A DNA stretch of 64,000 nt from Endozoicomonas_A sp049275935 (GCF_049275935.1 NZ_CP184830.1:1302001-1366000); one strand, 5' to 3'. Positions 22,401-30,168 are shown, counted from the first letter of the stretch. Numbers and translations are program-made. The notes: generated from the sequence alone by a model not told the origin.

Positions 22401-25400
22401 GTTGAAGTAGAAGGCGTCTGACTGCGGGTTATGGTGACATTGTTATCGGCTTCCAGCGTAGCGATCTCTTCATCAGACAAATGTCTGTTATAGCTGGCAG
22501 TATCCGTAGCCAGAACCGTGTTGGCTTCGTTTCGGCTTGGATCAAACTCATCTTCAGCGTTGGTGCCATCTTCGGCTGTCGTATCACCCTGACCATAAAG
22601 AGCAAGACCGATACTGACCGCTGCGGCTGCGTTAGTGGATGCAGCACCAGCAACACTGATCAGATTGGACTGGCGCTGGGCATTGGCGTCAATATCCAGT
22701 GTGCCCGCTTCAATGTCCGAGCCAACCGCTTCACTGTAGACCTGGGAACGTCCCAGCACCACATTCGCCACAGCACCCACACCCAAACTGGCGCCAGCAC
22801 CGATACCCGCAGCCCACTGATCAGCATCCTGAAGTTCTTGAGCATTAACGGTCACGTTAGTGGCGGCAGAACTGCCGTCACTGCCACGAATGTCTGTGGT
22901 GAGGTTGCTATTCTTGAGATAACCATGAATTGCAGCACGTGTTTCGCCACGGAATTCCGTAGTATTGATCATCGCTGCGACACCATAGCCGCCACCCAGT
23001 CCAGCACCAAAGACATAACTTTTTGCACTGGAAACCCGATCAGCATCCACTGTAACCGTATCTGAGTTCACTGCGGTAGTCAGGGTATCGCCGTTATCGT
23101 CCAGATCATTGCCAATAATGGCTTTCGAATCACCACCCACAATATTGACGGCCAATCCAATACCAACGCCCACTGTCGTACCGATACCGGCTGCACCGGC
23201 GGCGACATTGGCTTCCTGACGTCTGTCGGAGACAACCACTACCTCTCTGGCATTGGTTGTGCCACCTCGTAACCAGGCACGCGTGTTACCGGCCTGTTCA
23301 GTGATAACCACTGAAGCAGCGCCACCCAGGCCACCGGTTGCGCCTAACCCGGCTGCCACACCCGCTGAAACGGCCTGAGCCAGTTTCGAGGTATTGGCGT
23401 CAATGGTTACTTTATCCGCATTAACAGTACTGTTTTCAACCGTAGCTTCACTGGAACGCTTCTGGTCATTGGTGGCAAAACCACCAACTCCCGCGCCAGC
23501 GGCTTCACCGCCACCAGAAACGGCAACACCTGCAGAAACAGCCAGTCCCGCTTCATGAGCATTGGCACGAACATAGACATCTGCACCATCTTCACCGGAA
23601 ACGCCGGAGTTAATGGTGGCATCCTTGATATAAGCCCTGGTAGCGTTATAGGTGCCGTTAGTTGCTACATTGACATTGATAGCAACGGCCTTGCCACCAG
23701 CACCGCCGACAGTAATCGCGCGCTGCTTGGTTCTGGACGTTGCATTAACAACAAGACCATTGACCGATTCTTTGGTGCGCTCCACAGATAACGTGTTGAA
23801 GCCGGAAGTCAGGTCACCCATGGAGACAGCATCCGGATTGGAACTGTCACCGGCAGTAGAAAGATCCGGCAGATCACCATAGCCCTTGAGATCACCGGTA
23901 TCCACCTGCATAGTGCTGCCCTTGCCTCTGGCAATCACAACTGCATCGTCAATGTAGGCTTCTGTTTTGCCGTATTCCATCGCTGTAGAGATGGCGACAG
24001 CACCAGCGCCTGCATCGACACCAATGCCGACAGCACCACTGCCCACCAGATTGACGCTCATCGCATCAGCATTGACCAAGACATTGTTCCAGGCATCTAT
24101 TCGGGCATCGTCGGCAATTCTTGCTGTCACATTGCCGTCTATAACGCCGGTTCCCACTGAGCCCGCCAGGGATACCTGTTTGGAAGCAGCAACACCGGCG
24201 TCGATGGTCAACAGCCAGTTACGGCGGAAAGCGTCAACAGTAACGTTCTGCGCCTTGAGCGTTGTACTGCCAGGGTTGCCTTTGTTACCCAGCACTTCTG
24301 CCGTGACATCTGAATCGACACGGTTGGTAGCAATGGCGACACCACCGGCGGAACCATTGCCGGAGCCAGCACCCATCCAGGCTGTGGCTACGCTATCACT
24401 GTAATCCTGACCCTGGACAACGACATCACCGCCACTGGTTGAAGATGCTGCGCTGGAACGATTGGTGGCGGTGTCTTTAATACCGGCTTCGATGGATTGA
24501 TCGACATTGTTGGTAGAAATTGCGCCGGCAAAGCCAATACCACTCTGCCCAAGATTGGCACCTATAGCGATGGCGTTGCCCACCAGCAGATTATGATCAT
24601 TGGATGTTCCGCTGAGCGCCCTGACGGTAAGATCCTCATCCACCTTAAGGCTGGTGTTGCTGACCCTGGCTTTTGTTGAATGCTCGTCAGTACCTACAAG
24701 ATTCAGGGCTACTGCCAGACCTCCGGCAATAGCGCCACCCTGACCACTGGCCACCGCTACTGAACCAGCGACGTTAATCAGATCCATGTCATTCTGGGCG
24801 ACCACAGACAAGTCACTGGCGTTGATGGTCCCCTTATCGGAACCGTTCCAGTCACCAATTTCAGCCAGGACCTGGTTATTCAGGCGGTTAACCGCAACAG
24901 AGCCGACACCGGAGAAGCCGCCAGTGCCTACACCCACACCAATGGCAACACTGTAGAGCAGGGAGTTGTCACGGGCATTGATATTAACGTCTGCCCCGGC
25001 TCCTGACTTATTGATATTGACGTCTTCCATGCGGGCTTTGGTTTCACTTTTCACATCCGCATGGGCGTAGGAAATACCCAGATTCTTTTTACCAGCTTGA
25101 ACAGCACCAGCCACAGCAATGATGCGCTTGCCTTCTGAGGAGTAGTTGTAAGTCGAGCCGCTACCGTCTTCACTGGTGTGGACGTTGGTATTGTCCATGG
25201 CTTCAGCACCGCTGAAGTCGTAATCCTTGTTAGTATTACTGGAGCCGAGGTCACTGAGAATCTTGTCAAGATCGCCGTCTTTCTCACCACTGGCATTAAG
25301 ATTAACGACACCCGCCCCAGTGATGTTGGTGCCTTTCATCAGCGCCTTGGTGTCCGCACCGATGGAACCTATGGCAAAGCTGCCCTGGAAGCCCAGGGAA

Positions 25401-28400
25401 TCTTCCTGATTATTGTTATAGCCAATACCTGCGGCGCCAATACCGATCCGGTTCAGGCTGCGGGCACTGATGTCGACCCGGTCAAAGTTATTGAGATAAG
25501 ACCGGTTGGAACCACTGAAGTCAACGATGGCTTCGGTGGCTGCACCGTCATAAACATCCTCATCATAGGCGGTACTGAGAACATTATTGCCATCCGGGTT
25601 GGCGTCTCCGGGAATGGCGGACGGATCATTAATCTCGGCAAAGGTAATGGCCAGACCGGCCCCCTGCTTGCCGCCGCCGTAAAGGGTACCGCCCCCTACG
25701 CCAACATAACTGTTGTTATAGGCGGAGACTTCAAGATCATTATTCGCCCCCTGATTTGAGCTGATGGACGAACCTTCAATCCGTGCTGATGTGCCGTCGT
25801 ATATCTGGGCACCCGAGATGGACAGCGCACCATTACGTGTCTGGCCAGAGGAAGAGTCCGGCCTGGTGACAGATAGCGCCAGGGCGACGGAAGTCAGTTC
25901 ACCACCGTGCAATGCCTGAACATTTACGTCATCGGCATAAGTGATGACAGAGTCTTTAATCCAGGCCAGGGCATCATTGAAACTGATCTGATAGGAGATA
26001 GCCCCGGCAATAGTATCCTGATTGGTAGGCGAATTTGCTCCCAGCATAGACAGCGCTGCTGAACCTGTCGCAGAAGCGGAGATCACTTTTTCCAGAGCCT
26101 GAACGTCAACATCGACATCGTTGTAGCTGTTACCGTTCTGGTGACCGCTGATGGCAGCACCATCAATAATGGCCTTGGCGTCCATATTGTTGACGGAGAC
26201 AGTAAAGCTGCCCGCCCCTGTCAGGCCCAGCTGCTCCTTGGAGACTTCCGCAGAACTTTTGCCAGAACCTGAGCCACTGTCGTCGTTCTTGCCGCTTTCT
26301 GAAGATTTGCCTATCGATGAATCACTGCTGCTTCCGGTAGCGCCGGTGTAATTCGCAGCCAGCTTTGAAGACAAGCCGTTGTACCAATTCTCGAACCTGG
26401 CGCCAATGCCGGGCTCATCACTGGGCTCTGTGGTTAATGCTCCGGCAACCGCCAGAGATCCGTTGGTGCCTGTTGAACGGGCACGCACGCTTACCGAATT
26501 AACGACGATGCCTTTTGTTGGATCAGGTGCCGTTGGCGAACTTGGGGAAGGCTTATCGGTCTCGCTATTGTTCTTGTCCTGAAACTTGACCTTATTGTAT
26601 TCCTTTGAATTGTCACCAATAAACGCCTTGGTATCGCCCTGGGAAACGTTCGCCGCTATAGCGATGCCAACCGCTGACTGGTCTGACCAGCTGAAGGCAC
26701 CAGCCGCCGCCCAGTTGCCAAATTCATGGTCAGCAATGATAACAAGATTATCAGCGCTCAGCTGAGCCTGATTGTGCAGGGATGCGTGAGTCAACACTTC
26801 CGAATTGAGAAAGCCGAGAACTCCACTGAAGCCAATACCACTGGACTGCCCGGAGGAAGGCGTCACCAGGAAGTGACGTTCGTCTGTTTCTGCATAAACC
26901 CCCACATTGCCACTGGCATTGACCGTGGCTTTGCCAATACCCGCCACGGCTGAACCGGACTGCTGGATATAGGAAATGGAGCCGCCAACCGACTTACCTT
27001 TCTCATTGGTGCCGTTGGCGTTCGGTATCAGCCCCAGACTACCGAGATTACCAGCAACAGTAGCGGTTTCCATCAGGTTATAGGCCCTGACCGCTACCGA
27101 ATCATCAAAAGAGAAGGTATAGGTGACGTCTTTAAAGACCTTGCTGCTACCCAGAATTCCGGGAACTTCACTGTTGGCCTTCAGTTCTCTGCTCGCACTC
27201 CAGTTGCCCGTACCGGTCGTCGTTATTTTGGCTTTGTCGCCTACCCAGGCCTTGGTGTCCATATCGTTCCACAGGACATTAAAGCTGCCGCCGTAGGCTT
27301 CCTTATCTGCAGCCGCACCGGCATTGGCGAAACCGGTCAGAATATTGTTCTGTAACCCGCCGATACCGTTAAATTTGCCGACGACATCAGAGAAGGTGTC
27401 CCACTTGTCGTAGGTGGAGACAATAGGCATATGTTGCAGAGCAATGACACCGAGATTAGCCGCATCGATCTGTACCGACTGGCCGACTTCTGCTACCGCG
27501 TCACTGTCGTTAATGGCAAGGTTAAGGGCCAGCGCCAGACTTTTGTCCGATGCCGGAGTCTGGTTGCTGCCACTGGAATTCTCTTTGGGAGCCGATACAG
27601 CCGCTTCTGCCGAAGTTCTGTAACCGCCCTGGTCGCCTCCCAGGGCACCATTGTTGTTACCACCCGCAACGGCCTGATTATCGCTGCCCAGATCGGTCTG
27701 GCTGGCAACCAGAATATTGCCAGTCGCAATAATATGTGGTGCATCCGTCTGCCCTGATACATTGGTGCCGAGGAAACTGTAGGCATCGTGATCCGAAAGG
27801 TTGAGGGAAAATGCCAGGCCGCCTTTGAAGCTGACCTTGCCCGTTTCATCGGTGGGAGCAGAGTGCCCTATCGGGAGGTATTTGGTGGTGAAGTTGTGGA
27901 CACCATTCTGCAACGCAGAAACCCCGCTGATGGCTTTGGAGCCGATGGTGCGCATGAACAGGTTACTGCCCACTGTCACACCGGAGTGAACCCTCTGGTT
28001 CAGAGTCCGGTCCAGGGCTGTGATGGTAACATTTCCCGTCTTATCCTGATCGGTTCCAAGGCTGCTGCCCAGCTCGGCCGTAGCATTGGTATCAAAATCA
28101 CCCACAGCAACCGCAACACCATAGCGGGTTGCTTTCAGGCCATAGGCAGAAGCAGAGATATGGTAGTAATTCTGGTTCTCTGCGGCGACCACCAGGTTGT
28201 TGGCGTCCAGGGTAACTCCGCTGTCAATCTTGGCGGTTGCGTCAACATCGGATTCCCCGACGGCGGCAGCAATCACTACCTTGTTGGCATCTTCAGCAAT
28301 AAGGTTGAATGCTGTGGCCGCCACATAGGACTCGTTGTGGGCAGAAACGTCCAGGTTTCCTCCCGCCTGAATCGTAGCTCCTGACTTCACGTGGGTGGTA

Positions 28401-30061
28401 CTGGTGGCGTCACTGGTGGCGTAAACTGCTGCCAGTGCTCCGGGCAGAGCATTGCCCAGGGTAATGGCGGAAGCGTCGGAAACGGCATGGGATTCTGATG
28501 CCAGAGAAACATTACCACTGGCGTTTATATTGGCGCCGCTGTTGACGTTGACTGTTGCTTCAGCATCGGCGTCCATCAGGTAAAATGACGCTCCGGCAAG
28601 GGCACCACCCACCACGGAGCCCATGGCTACGCCAGGTTCCTCTTTGATGCTGCTGGCAGCTTTCGATTTGGCGCTTGCGGTCAGACTTCCGGCGTATACC
28701 TGACCGCTGAAATCAATGTTGGTTGTCGCGCTGGCGGAAGCCAGGCTGACATCCTGACTGGCTGAGGCCGTGAGTGTTACATCACCCCGGGCAGTGTCGC
28801 TTGAGTTTCGAGTATCGAGAACACTGCCGCTGTTCAGATCTATATCTTTGGAGTCAATACTGATGCCCGATTCCGCAGCCAAAGTGCCACTGACGCTGGC
28901 CTGAGTAGCAGCCGTGACCGTTACACTGCCCTCTGCATCCAGAGAACTGCCAGAATTCATCTGAACCTTGTCACCGGCAACTGTCACTGATCCATCAGAG
29001 AGAACACTGCCAATCAGGTTAATGCCGGAATCATTGGTTTCCGGAGAAGCGGCAGAACCACTCTGGAGAAGTACACGATTGCTACTGCCATTGAGAGTCA
29101 GTGTCGTAGATGTATTACCGTCAGCCTGAAACTGAATACTGCCGGACGAAGCCAGACTGGCGCCGTCTCTTGCATCCAGAGTGGAACCCGAGTTGACGGA
29201 AATTTTCTCAGCCGTGATGGTAAATCCACCATCGGCATAAAGATCACCGGAAAGGTTAATGGCAGCGTCTGCGCTGCTGGAAGCCTTGAGAACAATAGTG
29301 CCGCCATCGACCTTTAATTCGTTTGGAATAGTCAGGTCATCGACGTTAACCGCCGTGTAATCGTTGTTTTGTCCATAGTTGCTGACACCGCTGGCAGCCG
29401 CTGCATTGCCGGCAATGATGATAGCCTTTTCATCAACATCAATGGTGTTGGCGTAGATGTCTATGCCTGAAGCTGTGTTGATCTTGCCCTGGATTCTCAC
29501 CAGGCCAGAGGAAGAGACGCTGAAACTGTTACCGAGGAGATCACTGACCTCACTGTCTACCGGCGCGCCATTGGACAGAAGCGCAGCGATTTCACTGCTA
29601 TCGGGTGTTTTTATAGAAAGCTTGCCGACATTGACGACACCGGTCTCACCTACGATGAAGCCAGCAGAGCTGGCGAATACCACATTGCCGCCCAGGGAGC
29701 CGTTCTTGTAGCTGTTCAGGATACCGTGTACTTCCGGCGCATCAGAGCCCCTGACGATATTGACCAGATTACTGGCATCAGCAGGTACTGTCAGGTTAGC
29801 GGTATGGGATGTGCCGACTACAAACTTGTCAAAGACATTGATGGCGGAAGCATTGGAGCGCTTTGTGGAAGTAATGGTATGGACATTACCGGAACTGGAC
29901 ACCGAGGTGATTCCATCTACGGCACGAATGTCGTTATCCACTGCCATTGCCGGCGCAGAAAACAGGGCACCGGTCACTACCGGCCAGGGAACCTTGTTGA
30001 ATGTTGCTCTGTTAGCCAGGCCAATAGAGGTCGACAACAGCGTGCGATTAAAGCATGTCAT
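10481..30061 (-). CDS. Giant TpsA exoprotein, LktA-like filamentous adhesin (~6,526 aa)
   Basis: Secreted surface filament exported by the TpsB encoded next to it. I chose ATG 30061 because it follows an AAGGAAAGGGA site and starts a long signal-like segment ending in SAPAMA; an upstream in-frame start at 30157 has no such support. Roughly residues 45-170 form the TPS recognition domain (motifs INVFDKFVVG, GILNSYKNGSLGGNV, GFIVGETGVVNVGKLSI), which from memory resembles the leukotoxin LktA family of filamentous adhesins. The remaining ~6,000 residues are Gly/Ala/Asn/Asp/Ser-rich beta-helix repeats. One two-cysteine patch (YTTCSYKPEAC, near 17,750) interrupts an otherwise nearly cysteine-free chain. 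The C-terminal quarter holds two families of long tandem repeats, and the chain ends in WGWGRFF with no recognisable toxin tip. A single uninterrupted 19.6-kb frame argues for selection. Adhesion is family-level knowledge; the target is unknown. Confidence 0.92.
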   Translation of the reverse strand: MTCFNRTLLSTSIGLANRATFNKVPWPVVTGALFSAPAMAVDNDIRAVDGITSVSSSGNVHTITSTKRSNASAINVFDKFVVGTSHTANLTVPADASNLVNIVRGSDAPEVHGILNSYKNGSLGGNVVFASSAGFIVGETGVVNVGKLSIKTPDSSEIAALLSNGAPVDSEVSDLLGNSFSVSSSGLVRIQGKINTASGIDIYANTIDVDEKAIIIAGNAAAASGVSNYGQNNDYTAVNVDDLTIPNELKVDGGTIVLKASSSADAAINLSGDLYADGGFTITAEKISVNSGSTLDARDGASLASSGSIQFQADGNTSTTLTLNGSSNRVLLQSGSAASPETNDSGINLIGSVLSDGSVTVAGDKVQMNSGSSLDAEGSVTVTAATQASVSGTLAAESGISIDSKDIDLNSGSVLDTRNSSDTARGDVTLTASASQDVSLASASATTNIDFSGQVYAGSLTASAKSKAASSIKEEPGVAMGSVVGGALAGASFYLMDADAEATVNVNSGANINASGNVSLASESHAVSDASAITLGNALPGALAAVYATSDATSTTHVKSGATIQAGGNLDVSAHNESYVAATAFNLIAEDANKVVIAAAVGESDVDATAKIDSGVTLDANNLVVAAENQNYYHISASAYGLKATRYGVAVAVGDFDTNATAELGSSLGTDQDKTGNVTITALDRTLNQRVHSGVTVGSNLFMRTIGSKAISGVSALQNGVHNFTTKYLPIGHSAPTDETGKVSFKGGLAFSLNLSDHDAYSFLGTNVSGQTDAPHIIATGNILVASQTDLGSDNQAVAGGNNNGALGGDQGGYRTSAEAAVSAPKENSSGSNQTPASDKSLALALNLAINDSDAVAEVGQSVQIDAANLGVIALQHMPIVSTYDKWDTFSDVVGKFNGIGGLQNNILTGFANAGAAADKEAYGGSFNVLWNDMDTKAWVGDKAKITTTGTGNWSASRELKANSEVPGILGSSKVFKDVTYTFSFDDSVAVRAYNLMETATVAGNLGSLGLIPNANGTNEKGKSVGGSISYIQQSGSAVAGIGKATVNASGNVGVYAETDERHFLVTPSSGQSSGIGFSGVLGFLNSEVLTHASLHNQAQLSADNLVIIADHEFGNWAAAGAFSWSDQSAVGIAIAANVSQGDTKAFIGDNSKEYNKVKFQDKNNSETDKPSPSSPTAPDPTKGIVVNSVSVRARSTGTNGSLAVAGALTTEPSDEPGIGARFENWYNGLSSKLAANYTGATGSSSDSSIGKSSESGKNDDSGSGSGKSSAEVSKEQLGLTGAGSFTVSVNNMDAKAIIDGAAISGHQNGNSYNDVDVDVQALEKVISASATGSAALSMLGANSPTNQDTIAGAISYQISFNDALAWIKDSVITYADDVNVQALHGGELTSVALALSVTRPDSSSGQTRNGALSISGAQIYDGTSARIEGSSISSNQGANNDLEVSAYNNSYVGVGGGTLYGGGKQGAGLAITFAEINDPSAIPGDANPDGNNVLSTAYDEDVYDGAATEAIVDFSGSNRSYLNNFDRVDISARSLNRIGIGAAGIGYNNNQEDSLGFQGSFAIGSIGADTKALMKGTNITGAGVVNLNASGEKDGDLDKILSDLGSSNTNKDYDFSGAEAMDNTNVHTSEDGSGSTYNYSSEGKRIIAVAGAVQAGKKNLGISYAHADVKSETKARMEDVNINKSGAGADVNINARDNSLLYSVAIGVGVGTGGFSGVGSVAVNRLNNQVLAEIGDWNGSDKGTINASDLSVVAQNDMDLINVAGSVAVASGQGGAIAGGLAVALNLVGTDEHSTKARVSNTSLKVDEDLTVRALSGTSNDHNLLVGNAIAIGANLGQSGIGFAGAISTNNVDQSIEAGIKDTATNRSSAASSTSGGDVVVQGQDYSDSVATAWMGAGSGNGSAGGVAIATNRVDSDVTAEVLGNKGNPGSTTLKAQNVTVDAFRRNWLLTIDAGVAASKQVSLAGSVGTGVIDGNVTARIADDARIDAWNNVLVNADAMSVNLVGSGAVGIGVDAGAGAVAISTAMEYGKTEAYIDDAVVIARGKGSTMQVDTGDLKGYGDLPDLSTAGDSSNPDAVSMGDLTSGFNTLSVERTKESVNGLVVNATSRTKQRAITVGGAGGKAVAINVNVATNGTYNATRAYIKDATINSGVSGEDGADVYVRANAHEAGLAVSAGVAVSGGGEAAGAGVGGFATNDQKRSSEATVENSTVNADKVTIDANTSKLAQAVSAGVAAGLGATGGLGGAASVVITEQAGNTRAWLRGGTTNAREVVVVSDRRQEANVAAGAAGIGTTVGVGIGLAVNIVGGDSKAIIGNDLDDNGDTLTTAVNSDTVTVDADRVSSAKSYVFGAGLGGGYGVAAMINTTEFRGETRAAIHGYLKNSNLTTDIRGSDGSSAATNVTVNAQELQDADQWAAGIGAGASLGVGAVANVVLGRSQVYSEAVGSDIEAGTLDIDANAQRQSNLISVAGAASTNAAAAVSIGLALYGQGDTTAEDGTNAEDEFDPSRNEANTVLATDTASYNRHLSDEEIATLEADNNVTITRSQTPSTSTTTESGKSLKLSGESVTAARISGGKIDVDTLNVNGRTLQHSYQGLGAAQASSVGIAGVVGISRSYEMNIATVDSNVKADNAVIGASLENASSDDGALEMKSFIVGLGGTSVVINYTDARSENRVVAGINSAEGNDTGDLEVTATDSTDIRLGDVSSGKPSSVTDGSLNINIGAGALGVSIGYAEKDSDIDAWVGETGKLIDGYNNITVSALNEGMVKSTGFALAGGLLAGVQGVVTDARDDSDVKATVYGTIDTGSDSSAVNINAQSASELYSSAYGVTVAAGGSMGGSFAYAIADTKAEAEVADGTVFNGSGEVIVRSETGSGADGYQSAYAAAFAASGGLLLGIAGSEARATNKSQSIARVGDGVYLPYSDFTVNARHTGVQIADADGYFVGLVAGGYQTGVAQSFSSSRVEFGKNPIAALERPGDLTLDATSYNQNQSFTTAGGGGYYSGSAAESVMDAGDHSNGNESAAVKIDDWSGNYRIVPVDAGGVYISASSETEFFAGTDATTVSVVGGSGATSLVEVDTNARVELGENVSFSALDIDIDAFNSAYQIQNPYFNGFTSSIHGAGGGAANGTAGLSYQDLKNLAAEVVVGKNAVLKISDLAWMDSTYDHNIMLDANTDFFVYDESKLEIGGALQGAGAESDVDVKTRNKISLGEGAELYNPRGEIGIGTYSRGSAVSQANVTVWAAAGVAGGVSTVDLDVLNQIDIGKNAIINGYGNVGIYSGRGSNYFQENQLTGNALANVYNWTAIPIPAGNKAKSNITLNNKVNFADGFDIGSDSHVFIEANEGQVSSTHRGIEKNPYLELFSSETSFGSSDSSTSNILTFNGNGKVVAGQYAYQWVEIESDGTINKQLYRYGTAARMNEKYSSRAELEAYIKDLQDRVDLLESWDGSSILIDGITVSDGDGEDTGSSSGTGSESIVDGGTNPYQDEINELKSEIVLLSAIVNDLSANPNDAIRVADVQATAGNINLVADTITLAGSNKPDFTAKGDAYIKVENKTDEHLLLENLSITNQTGGNVFVTGGASLGSNYIFEQSGSDFTSKTGIDISHAPTGANYLDSDVIINGDISNLLSSVNIDVAEGDLIQQATIEANAINLNVENGSLLLNSNKPQTYGRDPKALVNYTAGWKPSAEGFVQLYLNDKYSTAINATGINDFNNWFTGRAIRHTDDQKSYYQGGSYGYDEMNIYFNWGFSDSKEYNGSDAVVFEMRTNSSSRGGSKWKFKPVQNLQSKLEQSATYSQVKSSLGGTGTSIIGEKVVINAERLDINGKIIVGTDNSWSVDVGSGFDATVADYIRDAGLSAGDVINIRPGETKALWVKHPSLPGLKTLKYYNFDVSSSNGTSGIGLTYDVATGKLRADDIPVSGGGYVAIRARISSTGEEGNITVKDGLGQIDINNDSSKQLVLGTISAGDDATGVIRITDLNKRKNGSYYSEWFVHSPGNKIRQYETDAWAVSYDESNYVKSLGGTGTTSTMTYNPMAGQLFYIREGATVVRSFDPPGDSSAPYDGKSIDGYFAKYPNTLGDWYYETNWNTETSYYTTCSYKPEACSNGTASNYLTQVYDRGGEYVWGVKWGLSYDKYYGSNMTNVDPVVYVPYRMWMDAHTYVKADNAISFQFTGSANGFIDLTSKSSIELTGNVYNPSGTTNISTLNNLITSGSTAITSDVTTIAARGSIGSQDNALAIITDELGLSSSHGSLYFNVTGADGDVELRHLKAKYDIVGVVDKGIVAKDSSTIIQSDRLDLTSSTGGIGKVGTIGNTGTYQFVNISTTGTVKLNAATDIAVNQASGDLELYSANANEEVVIKLGNGRITNGIGRLDKTDEELAYDAAVWDSLNLLDDDAGAVTVSSYENQFTHKYHSYWMIKQRLSDDSDAGFTIDPAFVEALKVRYNTTDEVELTSLVKADYQGLEQWFADQVAAADVYDKAEDAIGIEQKGTLFGYDYGNLLTGSYDQSYRLTLAKDSSWYTGMVDGAKWKQSQLDISISATALNGDASSQLTNREANIKASDIHLIANGGSVGENLNDLVFTVSRDGSGTITDAQKAALLAAGAGDISTTVTQNNVTFNVKQVDPIKIDMSGELYASATKEIYIESKSGLTLGSLASSGNDIRLVVDGAIEAKSGLTNITARDLFIANTRGDIGSQSNAVKLNLTGALRQAGAASDMYLQGVGGDLYLGSISAGGLLSIANGNDLLSYNNDSFLAAESFNLDVNSHDLGSSSGALNLIMTGTGTFRADAGNAWLNVKDSSLFTLGQVDIDKTLSLSAVGALALQGNIDATDLTLDVDGALTSGGYTMTVGNDADIDADSIDLGAMNVRVGSANIYAQSGGLTLGDVTASKGLLTLLANGQLTLNGDIVTQGGNLLADANRIAMDSLASVTSSGNITMTASDSMSLFNLTARNGVIDLTASNGFDAQLGSITATRLDAREVDIETQADLTLIDTVATSAGNILLTSGGDMFLNADITSDQGSIILDGQKGLYATRRIKSGQNLQITTKGNQELSTLEVGGNLDIDLEGGSTLSIASATVAGLVDILSSGDLTLSGSLAASDVSIETTGGLTSGGSISSSTGSMTLKMGKGLNVQGDIGAFSNMNIVAVEGVTMAAGKSITAGGYMDINAAFINMSDNSLIKSGADMKLYTPGSMLLGTLEVGGNLDIDIESGAELAISSATVAGIVDILSSGDLDLSGSLAASDVTIETAGELTAGGSLSSSAGSMTLKVGKGLNVQGYISAFNDIDIVAADGLTMASGRSITAGGYMDINAAFIDMGDNSLMKSGADMKLYTPGSMLLGVLEVGGNLDVDIESGSVLAIDSATVAGTVDVLSSGDLTLSGSLAAADVKIETAGDLTAGGSISASAGAMTLKMGKGLNVQGDISASSNMNIEAVEGVLIASGRSMSAGGNLDLKAAFLEMASSRILSGGNMQLTTNGLMDLSELVAGGNLTLFSGSGPILFNKSVTAGGHTNIRTGSPVVLRLSAFSEPGAVNLAAGESITSAGGISIDTDTLVLGDNSRLNSGDGVTVLLNTFEMGDDVEISAVNDIDMTVQSQVVLNGPVSSSAGSIRITGAEGLDILHSLNAGQDIVLTVPETVVLPTEKHLLAGRSIRVTSDWLDLQGNNNLHAGANLTLSNNGMSLPDTTSLRAGGDMALLTSGLVRLNGQVQQTGGSFQVNTDSDIQLKQDINAGRHILLTTPEDVYLEVGRSLISGEDLRVESDGLYLGRNTVLDAGGNLALINNTLSLPDSVQISAGGDLELETDGRLYLTGTIGDIGGSLRIRTDELYLYQDLNAGESIELDTSYRIYQQYRRNLVAGEDISLSTDRYYTGYRSSLTAGDDISVSTRDGLDFYYVSAGGDFAVDSAYGDVHFKESVTAGGDMSVESDRSVYLSSWKDITAGSLAVGTANQSGAYRFSVGYGSTIETEGDLLVNTTYSQDYQELIVGGDFTARAEYGSIHFRDSVTAGGAVNLHSGRDIYLSSHNDLTATSLSVGSERQVGAYNFSVGHSSTIKLDGDLLVHTRHDQQYQATNVGGSVNAVAEQGRIYFADSVIAAGDMQLQAGRDIDLSGRSVLSANSLTIGSQEQAGAYNFYAGYDSRIEIADDMFIHTTNYQSYRDVTAGGDFDAIAHSWINFNGDVNVAGAMNLYSARDIHQASHTDLKAGSLTVGSEDSVGAYRFSTGYDSVIETDGDLFISTTSSQNYRALTAGGDFTARAGWGDIDLGGSVIAEGAVSLFSERDISLSGWTDLKAASLTIGSSEHYGADRFSMGYESSIEASGAVTIHTRGNQYLGSLTSHADGLAFALTSAQGGIYGNNEYRFSKWRDASHLTASNGEAVLQAATGIGHPLVVHLPWLSAETESGNINILARADLQASLLKTTGGNIYMTTLGSLSIDELEGNAWLVVGDLLFAGKMTMERGSIRSENGVEVEELSLTGRHGVSFYAPDIRVTQVDDEGTSTEVDTQHYAYIKPASESRSWGWGRFF
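11060..12380 (-). repeat. Tandem repeats of ~264 bp (88 aa) near the C-terminus of tpsA, five copies
   Basis: A segment beginning with an A-[YD]-x-F-x-x-G-[YH]-x-S motif followed by a GDL(L/F)-type strand recurs with a 264-bp period: anchor positions 12188, 11924, 11660, 11399 and 11135 (one interval is 261 bp). Copies differ at many codons, so they are old or diversifying. Each looks like a block of beta-helix turns. Confidence 0.85.
13610..14895 (-). repeat. Three tandem repeats of 429 bp (143 aa) in tpsA
   Basis: Three head-to-tail copies at an exact 429-bp spacing (matching anchors at 13824, 14253 and 14682). Each encodes EVGGNLDIDIESG, a DILSSGDLTLSGSLAASD stretch, a MTLKMGKGLNVQGDI turn and an AGGYMDINAAF turn. 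They are much more alike than other parts of the gene, which points to recent internal duplication, and they are a likely site of length variation between strains. Confidence 0.88.
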
Positions 30062-30112
30062 AGAATCCCTTTCCTTTTTCTTTTTATTCCTGACGCTGTC
30101 CTTCAGGCGCCC

Positions 30113-30144
30113 CAGACGAAGAAGAGGGGGCAAGCCCCCGTCTG
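30113..30144 (-). promoter_or_regulatory. Strong hairpin between sapC-like gene and tpsA
   Basis: A GGGGGC/GCCCCC stem (30126-30131 with 30134-30139) with a two-base loop, flanked by outer complementary arms CAGAC (30113-30117) and GTCTG (30140-30144) separated by an eight-base bulge. It lies in the 107-bp gap between the sapC-like stop and the tpsA start, with no T-run in the direction of transcription. It could be an attenuator or an mRNA processing/stability element. Confidence 0.5.
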
Positions 30145-30168
30145 TTTTAACTCTCAATGACTGCAGTT

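Noticed and set aside
28771..28800. RGD tripeptide in the giant adhesin
   Set aside because: A single RGD in more than 6,500 Gly/Asp/Arg-containing residues is expected by chance and lies in an ordinary repeat turn.
30062..30157. Upstream start for tpsA adding 32 residues
   Set aside because: The internal ATG at 30061 has the ribosome site and signal sequence; the upstream part would span the GC-rich hairpin.
10883..30160. Many plus-strand open frames of 60-230 codons antisense to tpsA
   Set aside because: They are by-products of the biased codon use of the repetitive minus-strand gene; none has a ribosome site or family-like sequence.
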